DNA from: Bacillota bacterium
Lineage (GTDB): Bacteria; Bacillota; Clostridia; Acetivibrionales; DSM-1351
Direction of reading: 5' to 3'
NCBI GenBank assembly: GCA_023400235.1
Contig: JAEXFI010000012.1
Span: 62,001-126,000, forward strand
Length of the DNA: 64,000 nucleotides
The notes under the pieces are model-generated. The model did not search any database and was not told where the DNA came from. It saw only the letters and a program-made list of their open reading frames with translations. Shown piece after piece: positions 1 through 7,374 of the stretch (the first letter of the stretch is position 1; each line of letters begins with the position of its first letter). A program made the position numbers and the translations under genes.

Positions 1-1157
1 AACGCCCAGACAAAATAAATACCATTCAGAGCAAGCGCCACACAAAGGATAACAGCAGCTAGCCGCCGCACCGCTTTTTTTAACACGGAAAGCTGGTAAG
101 GCATCCATGCTGCAGCGAACATCAAAGGATAGCAAAGATACCTCACATAGCCACCTGATGAACCCCTGGCTATCATAAAGAACTGAAAAACAGAAAGCCC
201 CAGCGTAACTGTCATAATGATAGCGGTATCGTAGCTCAGGAATGCTCCTGATATCAGCCGTACCACAAGCAGCCCGGCAAGGGCAAACAAAAACGGCCAG
301 ACCCTGGCCCATACATAGGATATCGCTCCTGTCACACCGCCATAGTCGGTATAATAGTCCGAATAGGCATTCATGGAGTAACCCGAGTTCAAAAAATACA
401 GAGGATTCCCGGTAATGATCCAATTAAATAAAATCCAGACCAATACCGTATAAATAAGCGGAAGAAAGGTAACCCACATGGTTCCTTCCACATAAAAAAA
501 CTTTTCTTTCCAATTGTTTTCGGGGCAGTATCTATGTTCTCTCTGGCTGAACAGTATTTGAAGAAACATTGCAAAGCCGAGAGTCAAAGCAAAAGGGATC
601 GCTTCATAGCGGGTGAGGAACATCCCCACACAGCCAACGCCTAAAGCAAGCAAATGACTCGCCCGCCCTGTCCGCATCCAAAGGGAAAGCGCACATATAG
701 CCTGTACCGAAAAAGCAGACGCAATAATCTCTGTCATGCCATTTGCCCCATAAAAAAATACATACGGGTTAAAACAGAACAGCAGAGTAAGTGCAAGTGA
801 GGGAAGGCGCTCCACCTTTAGAAGTTCAAATGTGCGAAGAAGCGTTTTTCCCTGCCACGCAGCAAAAAATGCTGTTACCGCAGCCGCACCGATTCCTTTC
901 GTGACAATAGGCCGCCACAAATGTGCAAGCGCCACAAATGGCAATTGTAATACACTGGGCAATGGATTCCACACGAGACCCATGGAGGTGAAGCGATATG
1001 GCTTGCAAAACAGCACATAAAATGCGTTGGCAGTGCGGCTTACAGCATCCCCGAGAAGAACATTTTTAAAGTAGCCTAAATAAACGCCATATGCAAATTC
1101 GGTAAGCAAAATCAAAACAAAGACGATTCGATGAATCCGCATTGGGCGGGAGATCAC
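1..1157 (-). CDS. Polytopic GT-C-like membrane glycosyltransferase, partial
   Basis: The minus-strand frame is open from about 1193 through the left edge, so the C-terminus is missing. The visible ~385 residues form many hydrophobic segments with short loops, including a loop ending TGNPLYF. That layout is typical of GT-C/PMT-like (family 39) lipid-linked glycosyltransferases, so a sugar transferase acting outside the membrane is likely but not proven. The start is uncertain: ATG at 1142 and GTG at 1157 are possible, but the only good ribosome site (GGAGG at 1194-1190) is 11 bases from a CTG at 1178 in the same frame. The gene looks G+C-richer than its neighbours (33 of 60 bases at 241-300). 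It follows the broken dpaA in the same direction, where dpaB would be expected, so it may lie inside an inserted element. Confidence 0.6.
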   Translation of the reverse strand, partial: MISRPMRIHRIVFVLILLTEFAYGVYLGYFKNVLLGDAVSRTANAFYVLFCKPYRFTSMGLVWNPLPSVLQLPFVALAHLWRPIVTKGIGAAAVTAFFAAWQGKTLLRTFELLKVERLPSLALTLLFCFNPYVFFYGANGMTEIIASAFSVQAICALSLWMRTGRASHLLALGVGCVGMFLTRYEAIPFALTLGFAMFLQILFSQREHRYCPENNWKEKFFYVEGTMWVTFLPLIYTVLVWILFNWIITGNPLYFLNSGYSMNAYSDYYTDYGGVTGAISYVWARVWPFLFALAGLLVVRLISGAFLSYDTAIIMTVTLGLSVFQFFMIARGSSGGYVRYLCYPLMFAAAWMPYQLSVLKKAVRRLAAVILCVALALNGIYFVWA

Positions 1158-1199
1158 GTGTTTTGGATTGTAATGCAGTATATTCTCTCCCTCCTATCC

Positions 1200-1347
1200 C
1201 AATAATGCATTCTAAATATACATTGTAACATGACTATAAAAATAATGCGACAGTAGAAATGACATTTTGTTAATATGAATTATAATAATATTATACTCTA
1301 ATTTCTCATCTATATTAGGATTCATATAGTCAATATTTTCATCTCCC
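1200..1347. other. A/T-rich junction between broken dpaA and the GT-C gene
   Basis: About 150 A/T-rich bases with no credible gene. All three minus-strand frames were read and none continues dipicolinate synthase A. One 37-codon frame after an AAGGGAG-like site has no recognisable product. The stretch probably holds the promoter of the left-edge membrane-protein gene. If dpaA is split by an element, this is the element's end. Confidence 0.5.
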
Positions 1348-1758
1348 TTACGATAACGCCGTAGGTATGGCGTTTAGTACCGCCATTTCCTCCCGCTCCA
1401 GCATGTCGACATTGTATACGTTACATACCTGAGCCAGGTGCACTATTTTGTCACTTATTCTTCCAGCGATAAACAACTGATTTTTATTCATGTATTTAAA
1501 CATGTCATGTATCAAAATTTTCTCGCTGTGAAAGGGTGCATTAATATATTCATTATCGTTTGAGCAGGGTATTGGACCAATCACAACATCTGAGCCGTTA
1601 ACGGCCTCCTCCAAGGTGTTGCTCTGCCCGATTTTAACATCAAAGCTGGCTTTGTCAAACCCATATATATTAACCGAATTACCCTCTGCAGCAATTAATT
1701 CGGCCAATTTAACATTTCTTAAATCTCCTCCGATAATTGTAAATTTCATCTTTTCCAC
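1348..1758 (-). pseudogene. dpaA: Dipicolinate synthase subunit A, N-terminal half only (split dpaA/spoVFA)
   Basis: DpaA with DpaB makes dipicolinate, the spore-core chelator, in the mother cell. The 136 residues match the N-terminal domain: KFTIIGGDLRNVKLAELI near the start and NAIPTA near the end. The family is about 290-300 residues and continues after IPT(A/V) with EG and an NAD-binding domain (GLGRTG in B. subtilis). Here IPTA is followed by Leu-Ser-stop, and no downstream frame recovers the domain. The start is GTG at 1758 with GGGAGG about 7 bases upstream. dpaB, normally next, is absent from the window. The precise loss at a conserved motif suggests interruption by an excisable element rather than decay, because the remaining half is intact. 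A misassembly is the alternative. Confidence 0.85.
1355..1374. repeat. 20-bp inverted repeat at the dpaA break point
   Basis: Arms AACGCC (1355-1360) and GGCGTT (1369-1374) are perfectly complementary around an 8-base centre. One arm is dpaA coding sequence (the NAIP codons). The other lies where the protein leaves the family consensus. Inverted arms around a short core are usual for site-specific recombinase sites, so this may be an attachment site. A 6-bp inverted repeat alone can occur by chance. Confidence 0.4.
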
Positions 1759-1793
1759 ACTAGACCCTCCCGTTCCTCGGACTGGATATAAAC

Positions 1794-1821
1794 TATTTAT
1801 GACGACTAATATATTTTATGA
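1794..1821 (-). promoter_or_regulatory. Candidate sigma-E/K-type promoter of dpaA
   Basis: The minus strand has TCATAAA (1821-1815), 13 bases, then CATAAATA (1801-1794), about 36 bases before the dpaA start. This resembles the sigma-E pattern (-35 KMATAWW, 13-15 spacer, -10 CATACANT) and partly that of sigma-K. It fits the known mother-cell timing of dipicolinate synthesis. Prediction by eye only. Confidence 0.4.
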
Positions 1822-1871
1822 AATGGACAACTGCCTAGTGCCTGTACCTAAATTCATTATTTTGTCATTGA

Positions 1872-1903
1872 AAAACCGGCGGGTTGAAATCACCTGCCGG
1901 TTT
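1872..1903 (-). terminator. Intrinsic terminator after the M16 peptidase gene
   Basis: A stem of AAACCGGC against GCCGGTTT with an A/T-rich loop is followed on the minus strand by a short T run. It lies between the M16 stop and the dpaA promoter, so dpaA is its own transcription unit. Confidence 0.7.
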
Positions 1904-1939
1904 ATGATGTTCTATGTTAATCTTATTATGCTGTTGTAA

Positions 1940-3181
1940 TCAAAGAATTATCTCTTTTTTAAGATTTCCCACTGCCGACATACTCAGGTTTTCATATTTA
2001 AAAATCATTTCAATGACCTCGCGGATATTGTCCATGGTAATCCTGTCCATTTTTCCAAGCACCTCTTCCGGAGTATTTATGCGTCCAAGCATCAATTCGG
2101 CTTTTCCTATGCTGTTCATACGACTGCTGGTGCTCTCAAGTCCGAGTATAAAATTCCCCTTTAGCTGTTCCTTGGATTTATCCAGTTCATCTCTGGAGAT
2201 ACCCTTTTTAATCAGCAGGTCTATTTCCTTTTTTGTAAGATCAATAACAGTTTGCAGACATTCAGGGTTCATACCTGCATAAATCATAAATAATCCCGCT
2301 GTCTTATAGGTGGAGGGATAGGAGTAAATGGAGTATACCAGGCCCTTTTCCTCTCTTATTTTCTGAAAGAGTCTGGAGCTCATTCCTCCGCCAAAAATAT
2401 TGTTTAAAGCCAGCAGGGAATAAATCCTGTCGTCGCCGTGCTCAATCCCAGGAAAACCCATACAGAGATGTACCTGTTCGGTGTCCTTTTCCCTCACAGC
2501 CCTGTCAGTGCAGTATTGTGCCGGCACAAATTTATCCTTGTATTCTTTTTTGCTCTGCCAGGCGCCAAAATATTTGCTCACACTCTGGATAAGCTGTTCC
2601 TCGTCAAAATTTCCCGCCACTGATATAACCGTATTATATGGCGTGTAATTTTCCTCCATATACTGGTTTATCATTTTCTTGCTAAAGCCGTCTATGCACT
2701 CCTGTGTTCCCAGGATAGGATAGCCCAGGGAATTTCCGCTCCATACCGTTTCCGAAAAGATATCATGGACCAGTTCTTCGGGAGTATCCTCATACATCCC
2801 TATTTCCTCCACAACAACCTTTTTCTCGACCTTTATATCATTGCCGGCAAAGTTGGAATTAAACAGCATGTCTGACAACACTTCAAGGGAAATATTCAAG
2901 TGTGTATCCAGTGTCTTTGTATAATAGCAGGTACACTCCTTCCCTGTAAAAGCATTTATTTGTCCGCCTATGGCATCAATGCATTGTGCGATTTCCTTTG
3001 CTGTGCGGTTTGCTGTGCCTTTAAAAAGCATATGCTCGATAAAGTGAGAAATACCATTATTCCTGGTATTCTCATTTCTTGAACCTGTTCCTACCCAGAT
3101 ACCTACAGACACCGACCTAACATAGGAAATTCTTTCATATACAAGCCTCAAGCCATTATCCAATAATATTTTTTTAAACAT
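1940..3181 (-). CDS. M16 family zinc peptidase (YmxG/processing-protease type)
   Basis: 413 residues. The inverted zinc motif HFIEH (HxxEH) lies near residue 46-50, and the distal EEIGMYEDTPEE glutamate follows about 75 residues later. Both are hallmarks of pitrilysin/mitochondrial-processing-peptidase relatives. The C-terminal half is the catalytically inactive M16 repeat. In Bacillus and Clostridia this gene (ymxG/mlpA) sits next to pnp and dpaA, as here. The longest frame begins four codons earlier, but GGAGGGCTTG directly precedes the second ATG, so 3181 is taken as the start. Substrate unknown; probably cytoplasmic because no signal peptide is visible. Confidence 0.9.
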   Translation of the reverse strand: MFKKILLDNGLRLVYERISYVRSVSVGIWVGTGSRNENTRNNGISHFIEHMLFKGTANRTAKEIAQCIDAIGGQINAFTGKECTCYYTKTLDTHLNISLEVLSDMLFNSNFAGNDIKVEKKVVVEEIGMYEDTPEELVHDIFSETVWSGNSLGYPILGTQECIDGFSKKMINQYMEENYTPYNTVISVAGNFDEEQLIQSVSKYFGAWQSKKEYKDKFVPAQYCTDRAVREKDTEQVHLCMGFPGIEHGDDRIYSLLALNNIFGGGMSSRLFQKIREEKGLVYSIYSYPSTYKTAGLFMIYAGMNPECLQTVIDLTKKEIDLLIKKGISRDELDKSKEQLKGNFILGLESTSSRMNSIGKAELMLGRINTPEEVLGKMDRITMDNIREVIEMIFKYENLSMSAVGNLKKEIIL

Positions 3182-3253
3182 CAAGCCCTCCATGTTGTTT
3201 TAAAGTCCATAAAACCAAATACAAGTCACCCTATAAATCAAGAATAGTAAACT

Positions 3254-3279
3254 GGGCGTAAACAACAATGTCTACGCCC
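3254..3279 (-). terminator. Weak hairpin between pnp and the M16 gene
   Basis: GGGCGTA and TACGCCC arms around a 12-base loop. No good T tract follows on the minus strand, so it may attenuate or stabilise the pnp 3' end rather than terminate fully. Confidence 0.4.
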
Positions 3280-3328
3280 TGATACAATCCAAAATATTAT
3301 TTACTGTCCATATTGTACGGCAAATATA

Positions 3329-5443
3329 TTATTTCGCTTCTCCCGAAGTATTTTCTTCATTCATTGCATCTTTTCTTGAAAGGTTTATTCTTCCCTGCTT
3401 GTCTATTTCCGTTACCTTTACAAGGATTTCATCTCCTATGCTGACAACATCCTCAACCTTTTCAACTCTCTTCTTGTCAAGCTTAGAAATATGAACAAGT
3501 CCTTCTTTTCCAGGCAGAATTTCTACAAAAGCACCAAATGTGGTTATTCTTGCTACCTTACCCATAAAGATTTCACCAGGTTCTATTTCCTTGGCAATAC
3601 CATGTATTATCTTAAGCGCCTTTTGAGCAGCCTCTGCATCCGGAGTCAGAATATATACCCTGCCATCCTCTTCAATGTCTATCTTTACGCCGGTCTCAGC
3701 TATTATCTTGTTTATCATCTTTCCACCGGGTCCTATAACATCGCGTATCTTGTCAGGATCTATATTTGTAGTTATTATCTTTGGAGCATAATACGAAAGC
3801 TCTTTTCTGGGAGCAGGAATTGCTTTGAGCATGACATCGTTGATTATCTGAATACGTCCCTTTCTTGTCAGCTCAAAGGCCTGACGGATAATCTCATAGG
3901 TCAGGCCGTCCACCTTTATATCCATCTGGATTGCAGTAATACCCTCAGTGGTACCTGCCACTTTGAAGTCCATATCTCCGAAGAAATCTTCAATACCCTG
4001 AATGTCCATAAAGGTAATAAAGTTGTCGGGATCTTCCTCATCAATAACCAAACCTGCCGATATACCTGCAACAGGAGCTTTTATGGGCACGCCGGCATCC
4101 ATCAGTGCCAGGGTGCTTCCGCAAACGCTTCCCTGTGATGTTGAGCCGTTTGACATCAGAACTTCAGATACAAGTCTGAAGGCATAAGGAAATTCATTTT
4201 CAGAGGGTATAACCGGAACAAGTGATCTTTCTGCAAGGGCACCATGTCCTATTTCTCTTCTTCCGGGGCCTCTTGAGGTTTTGGCCTCGCCTACACTGTA
4301 GCCGGGGAAATTATAGTGATGCATGTATCTTTTTGTCTCTTCGGTGTCAATACCGTCCAGCATTTGCACGTCGCCCATTGCCCCAAGAGTAACTGTTGTA
4401 AGCACCTGGGTCTGTCCTCTCTGGAAAAGTCCGGAACCATGAGTCCTTGGCAGTATTCCCACCTCGGCTGAAAGCTGCCTGATTTCATCAAGGCGTCTTC
4501 CGTCTACACGCTTGCCTTCCTTGAGGATATATTCACGGACTACTTTCTTTTCAAGCTTGTATATAGCCTCATTGATCTTGGATTGCATATCAGGGAACTG
4601 TTCTGCAAGAGCCGCCTGAGTATCCTCGGTGAGCTTGCTGACCTTTTCATCCCTGTCCTGCTTGTCGGTTGCAAGCACCGCCTGTCTCATAGTCTCATAG
4701 CCAAAGGCCTTTACAGCTGCAAACAGCTCCTGGGGAACCTCTGCAGATTCATATGAGAATTTTGGCTTGCCTATTTCCGCTACAATGCTGTTTATAAAAT
4801 CACATATCTTCTTAATCTCGTCGTGTCCCTTTTTAATAGCCTCAAACATGACCTCGTCAGAAACAATATCTGCTCCGGCTTCAATCATGGTAATCTTTTC
4901 CTTCGTTCCGGCAAGAGTAACATACATCTTGCTCTTTGCTCTCTGTTCCTCTGTAGGATTAATAATAACCTCGTTATCAATCAAACCCAGAACCACTCCG
5001 CCGATAGGGCCGTTAAAGGGTATGTCTGAGATGCTGATTGCAACGGACGCACCTATCATGGCAGCTATCTCAGGTGAATTATCCTGTTCCACCGACATTA
5101 CGGTGTTAACTACAGCCACATCATTTCTTAAATCCTTTGGAAACAAAGGTCTTATCGGTCTGTCTATTACTCTTGAGGTCAATACTGCTCTTTCAGAAGG
5201 CTTTCCTTCTCTTTTTATAAAACCGCCGGGAATTTTTCCTACGGCATACAGACGCTCTTCATAATCAACGCTGAGAGGGAAAAAATCAATTCCGTCTCTG
5301 GGCTTAGTTGATGCAGTGGCCGAAGACATAATAACTGTGTCCCCGTATCTTACCAATGCAGAACCGTTTGCCAGCTGCGCAAGTTTGCCGGTTTCAATGG
5401 TAAGTGTTCTTCCTGCCAGTTCCATACTGAATGTTTTTGACAT
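3329..5443 (-). CDS. pnp: Polynucleotide phosphorylase (PNPase)
   Basis: 704 residues, full length. Domains in order: first RNase PH core (~10-140), all-helical linker (~145-235), second catalytic RNase PH core (~320-460), KH domain (~555-615, with GPGGKMI) and C-terminal S1 domain (~620-690). The enzyme degrades RNA 3' to 5' with phosphate and releases nucleoside diphosphates; it is a component of the RNA degradosome. AGGAGG sits 7-8 bases before the ATG. It follows rpsO, the classic rpsO-pnp order. Its leader is structured (see 5505-5587), consistent with post-transcriptional control, which is known for pnp in other bacteria. Confidence 0.98.
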   Translation of the reverse strand: MSKTFSMELAGRTLTIETGKLAQLANGSALVRYGDTVIMSSATASTKPRDGIDFFPLSVDYEERLYAVGKIPGGFIKREGKPSERAVLTSRVIDRPIRPLFPKDLRNDVAVVNTVMSVEQDNSPEIAAMIGASVAISISDIPFNGPIGGVVLGLIDNEVIINPTEEQRAKSKMYVTLAGTKEKITMIEAGADIVSDEVMFEAIKKGHDEIKKICDFINSIVAEIGKPKFSYESAEVPQELFAAVKAFGYETMRQAVLATDKQDRDEKVSKLTEDTQAALAEQFPDMQSKINEAIYKLEKKVVREYILKEGKRVDGRRLDEIRQLSAEVGILPRTHGSGLFQRGQTQVLTTVTLGAMGDVQMLDGIDTEETKRYMHHYNFPGYSVGEAKTSRGPGRREIGHGALAERSLVPVIPSENEFPYAFRLVSEVLMSNGSTSQGSVCGSTLALMDAGVPIKAPVAGISAGLVIDEEDPDNFITFMDIQGIEDFFGDMDFKVAGTTEGITAIQMDIKVDGLTYEIIRQAFELTRKGRIQIINDVMLKAIPAPRKELSYYAPKIITTNIDPDKIRDVIGPGGKMINKIIAETGVKIDIEEDGRVYILTPDAEAAQKALKIIHGIAKEIEPGEIFMGKVARITTFGAFVEILPGKEGLVHISKLDKKRVEKVEDVVSIGDEILVKVTEIDKQGRINLSRKDAMNEENTSGEAK

Positions 5444-5504
5444 GTTAGTCCTCCTAAGTTTTTAATAGTTTTCATATGCTATTTAAAACTACAGACTGTA
5501 GCAT

Positions 5505-5587
5505 GTAGATTCTGCGTCAAAGAGCAGGTGCTTTCCGGTACTATTACAATGCTCTGCCGGAAAACAGCTTTTTGGCGTACAATCTAC
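5505..5587 (-). promoter_or_regulatory. Structured pnp leader with crossing stems
   Basis: Transcribed leftward, GTAGATT (5587-5581) pairs with AATCTAC (5511-5505). Inside it, TTTCCGG/CCGGAAA (5563-5557 with 5538-5532) and AGAGCA/TGCTCT (5555-5550 with 5526-5521) cross each other. They either form a pseudoknot or are alternative folds. A further CTACAG/CTGTAG hairpin (5489-5501) lies nearer the start codon. It matches no riboswitch class I recognise. Autoregulation by PNPase or a processing site is plausible. Confidence 0.5.
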
Positions 5588-5743
5588 CTTCTACCGTCCA
5601 TAGCCATATGCAGTTGTTAGGGTATGATAAAATATTAATCACACCTAGTATTATTTCTACTTTTTTACTTCTTATTTAAATAAAGGCCATTTAATTTTTT
5701 CCACAAAATATGTAATAAAGCCGTGGCCCCGCAGTACTTAAAC

Positions 5744-5773
5744 TAGAAACAGGCAGGCTTTCGCCTGCCTGTA
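5744..5773 (-). terminator. rpsO terminator/attenuator
   Basis: CAGGCAGGC and GCCTGCCTG arms (5750-5758, 5763-5771) around a 4-base loop, followed on the minus strand by TTTC. The T tract is short, so read-through into pnp is possible. Confidence 0.65.
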
Positions 5774-5783
5774 CTATAAAAAA

Positions 5784-6047
5784 TTACTTTCTCAGACCAA
5801 GTTTCTCAATAATAGCACGATATCTTTCAATATCATTCTTTTGAAGATAGTTTAACAAACCTCTTCTGGCACCTACCATTTTAAAAAGACCTCTTCTTGA
5901 GTGATGATCCTTTTTGTGAGTTCTGAAATGCTCATTGAGGTGGTTGATTCTTTCTGTAAGAATAGCTACCTGTACCTCAGGTGAACCAGTATCGCCTTCG
6001 TGCAGCTGATACTTCGTGATAAGATCCTGCTTTGTTTCTTTCATCAT
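5784..6047 (-). CDS. rpsO: Ribosomal protein uS15
   Basis: 87 residues, normal for S15. The sequence contains the conserved HEGDTGSPEVQ and DHHSRRGL motifs that contact 16S rRNA helices 20-22 near the central junction. The open frame extends 38 codons further upstream, but GGAGG lies 10 bases before the ATG at 6047 and the family begins there. A second ATG follows at once (6044). Expressed from the promoter at 6152-6180. Confidence 0.97.
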   Translation of the reverse strand: MMKETKQDLITKYQLHEGDTGSPEVQVAILTERINHLNEHFRTHKKDHHSRRGLFKMVGARRGLLNYLQKNDIERYRAIIEKLGLRK

Positions 6048-6151
6048 GGTTTTGTAACCTCCAAATAATAAAATAATTAAACGCCATAAACCAGGTAATT
6101 GGACGGAGAACCCAAAAACGTAGTTAATGGTTGAAAATTTGTACCTCTGGT

Positions 6152-6180
6152 ATTTTAGCACATTTCATAATTATTTACAA
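6152..6180 (-). promoter_or_regulatory. Housekeeping promoter of rpsO
   Basis: On the minus strand TTGTAA (6180-6175), a 17-base spacer and TAAAAT (6157-6152) give a good sigma-A match about 105 bases before the rpsO start codon. Confidence 0.55.
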
Positions 6181-6417
6181 TAATAATTTTCTCATTCATT
6201 ACAAGCCAAGTAAAAACCGAAAAAAGCAAAAATATCGTTTGTAAAAATAAATTCTTAATTTTCTTAACTTGCAAACCTCTAATAAAGATAAAAACCTTTC
6301 ATTTTATCATTATTTAATAATTTTTCCTTTAATTATATAGACAGAAATTATATGGAATAAGTTGGTTTATAATTATATAATTAGATTATTACTTGTATTA
6401 ACGAAGGAGATGATGCA
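6181..6417. other. A/T-rich divergent intergenic region
   Basis: Between the rpsO promoter and the MoxR gene, with no coding potential seen. Long A/T tracts are present, and a promoter for the rightward MoxR operon must lie here, but no clear -35/-10 pair stands out. AAGGAGATG just before 6418 is the MoxR ribosome site. Confidence 0.5.
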
Positions 6418-7374
6418 ATGAATAATAACTCTGCTGTTTTAAAAAAGATTGCTGACAATGTGGAAAAAGTAATTGTTGGCAAGAGAAATGCTATAGAACT
6501 AACTTTGGTTGCACTGGTATGCAGCGGCCACGTACTTTTAGAAGATGTCCCCGGCGTTGGAAAAACCAGTCTGGTCTCTGCATTGGCAAAGTCAATTTCA
6601 GCGTCCTTCAGAAGGGTTCAGTTTACTCCTGACGTACTCCCCTCCGATATCACAGGCTTTTCCATATATAATCAAAAAACCTGCGAATTTGAATTCAGAC
6701 CAGGAAGTGCAATGTGCCAGATCTTACTGGCCGATGAAATAAACAGAACCTCACCCAAAACCCAATCCAGTCTTCTTGAAATAATGGAAGAAAACCAGGT
6801 TACAGTTGACGGCACAACCTACAAGCTTCCCAAACCATTTATGGTACTGGCCACTCAGAATCCCATAGAATATATCGGAACATATCCTTTGCCTGAAGCT
6901 CAAATGGACAGATTCTTCCTAAAGATTTCCCTTGGATATCCTCAAGCCGGTGAGGAAGTATACATAATCTCAAGATTTCTTCAGGACAACCCTTTGGAGC
7001 TGTTGGAGCCTGTGGCTGAAAGCTCTGATATCATAAACATTCAGAACGAGGTAAAACAGGTCTATATTGATAAGACCTTAAAAAATTACGTGGTGGATAT
7101 TGTAAATGTAACAAGAAATCATGAGTACATAGCTCTTGGTTCAAGTCCCCGCGGTTCTCTGGCAGTCTGCCGTGCAGCTCAGGCCTGGGCCTACTACAGC
7201 GGTAGAGACTATGTGCTGCCCGAGGATATTAAAAAAATGCTGCTGCCCACACTTTCCCACCGAATCATTCTCAAGCAGGAGGCAAAGCTTAAAAAGATGT
7301 CGGCACTGGATATTTTAACAGCCATAATTGAAAAGGTGTATATACCTTTGGTAGACAACTATGAGAAAAAATAG
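6418..7374 (+). CDS. MoxR-family AAA+ ATPase
   Basis: 318 residues. Walker A GVGKTS is near residue 46-51, the Walker B region with ADEINRTSPKTQSSLLE near 103-120, and sensor and arginine-finger regions follow, with the helical lid domain at the C-terminus. MoxR ATPases act as chaperone-like factors for partner proteins, commonly with DUF58 and VWA proteins. It is the first gene of a tight MoxR-DUF58-transglutaminase operon: its last 14 bases overlap the next gene. Role here unknown; maturation of an envelope complex is the usual suggestion. Confidence 0.93.
   Translation: MNNNSAVLKKIADNVEKVIVGKRNAIELTLVALVCSGHVLLEDVPGVGKTSLVSALAKSISASFRRVQFTPDVLPSDITGFSIYNQKTCEFEFRPGSAMCQILLADEINRTSPKTQSSLLEIMEENQVTVDGTTYKLPKPFMVLATQNPIEYIGTYPLPEAQMDRFFLKISLGYPQAGEEVYIISRFLQDNPLELLEPVAESSDIINIQNEVKQVYIDKTLKNYVVDIVNVTRNHEYIALGSSPRGSLAVCRAAQAWAYYSGRDYVLPEDIKKMLLPTLSHRIILKQEAKLKKMSALDILTAIIEKVYIPLVDNYEKK

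Noticed and set aside
1200..1322. 37-codon frame after the broken dpaA
   Set aside because: No family, poor composition for a protein, and better explained as A/T-rich junction DNA.
5637..5655. Second FapR-like site (ACACCTAGTATT) upstream of pnp
   Set aside because: Not palindromic and only partly similar to the 51291 motif.
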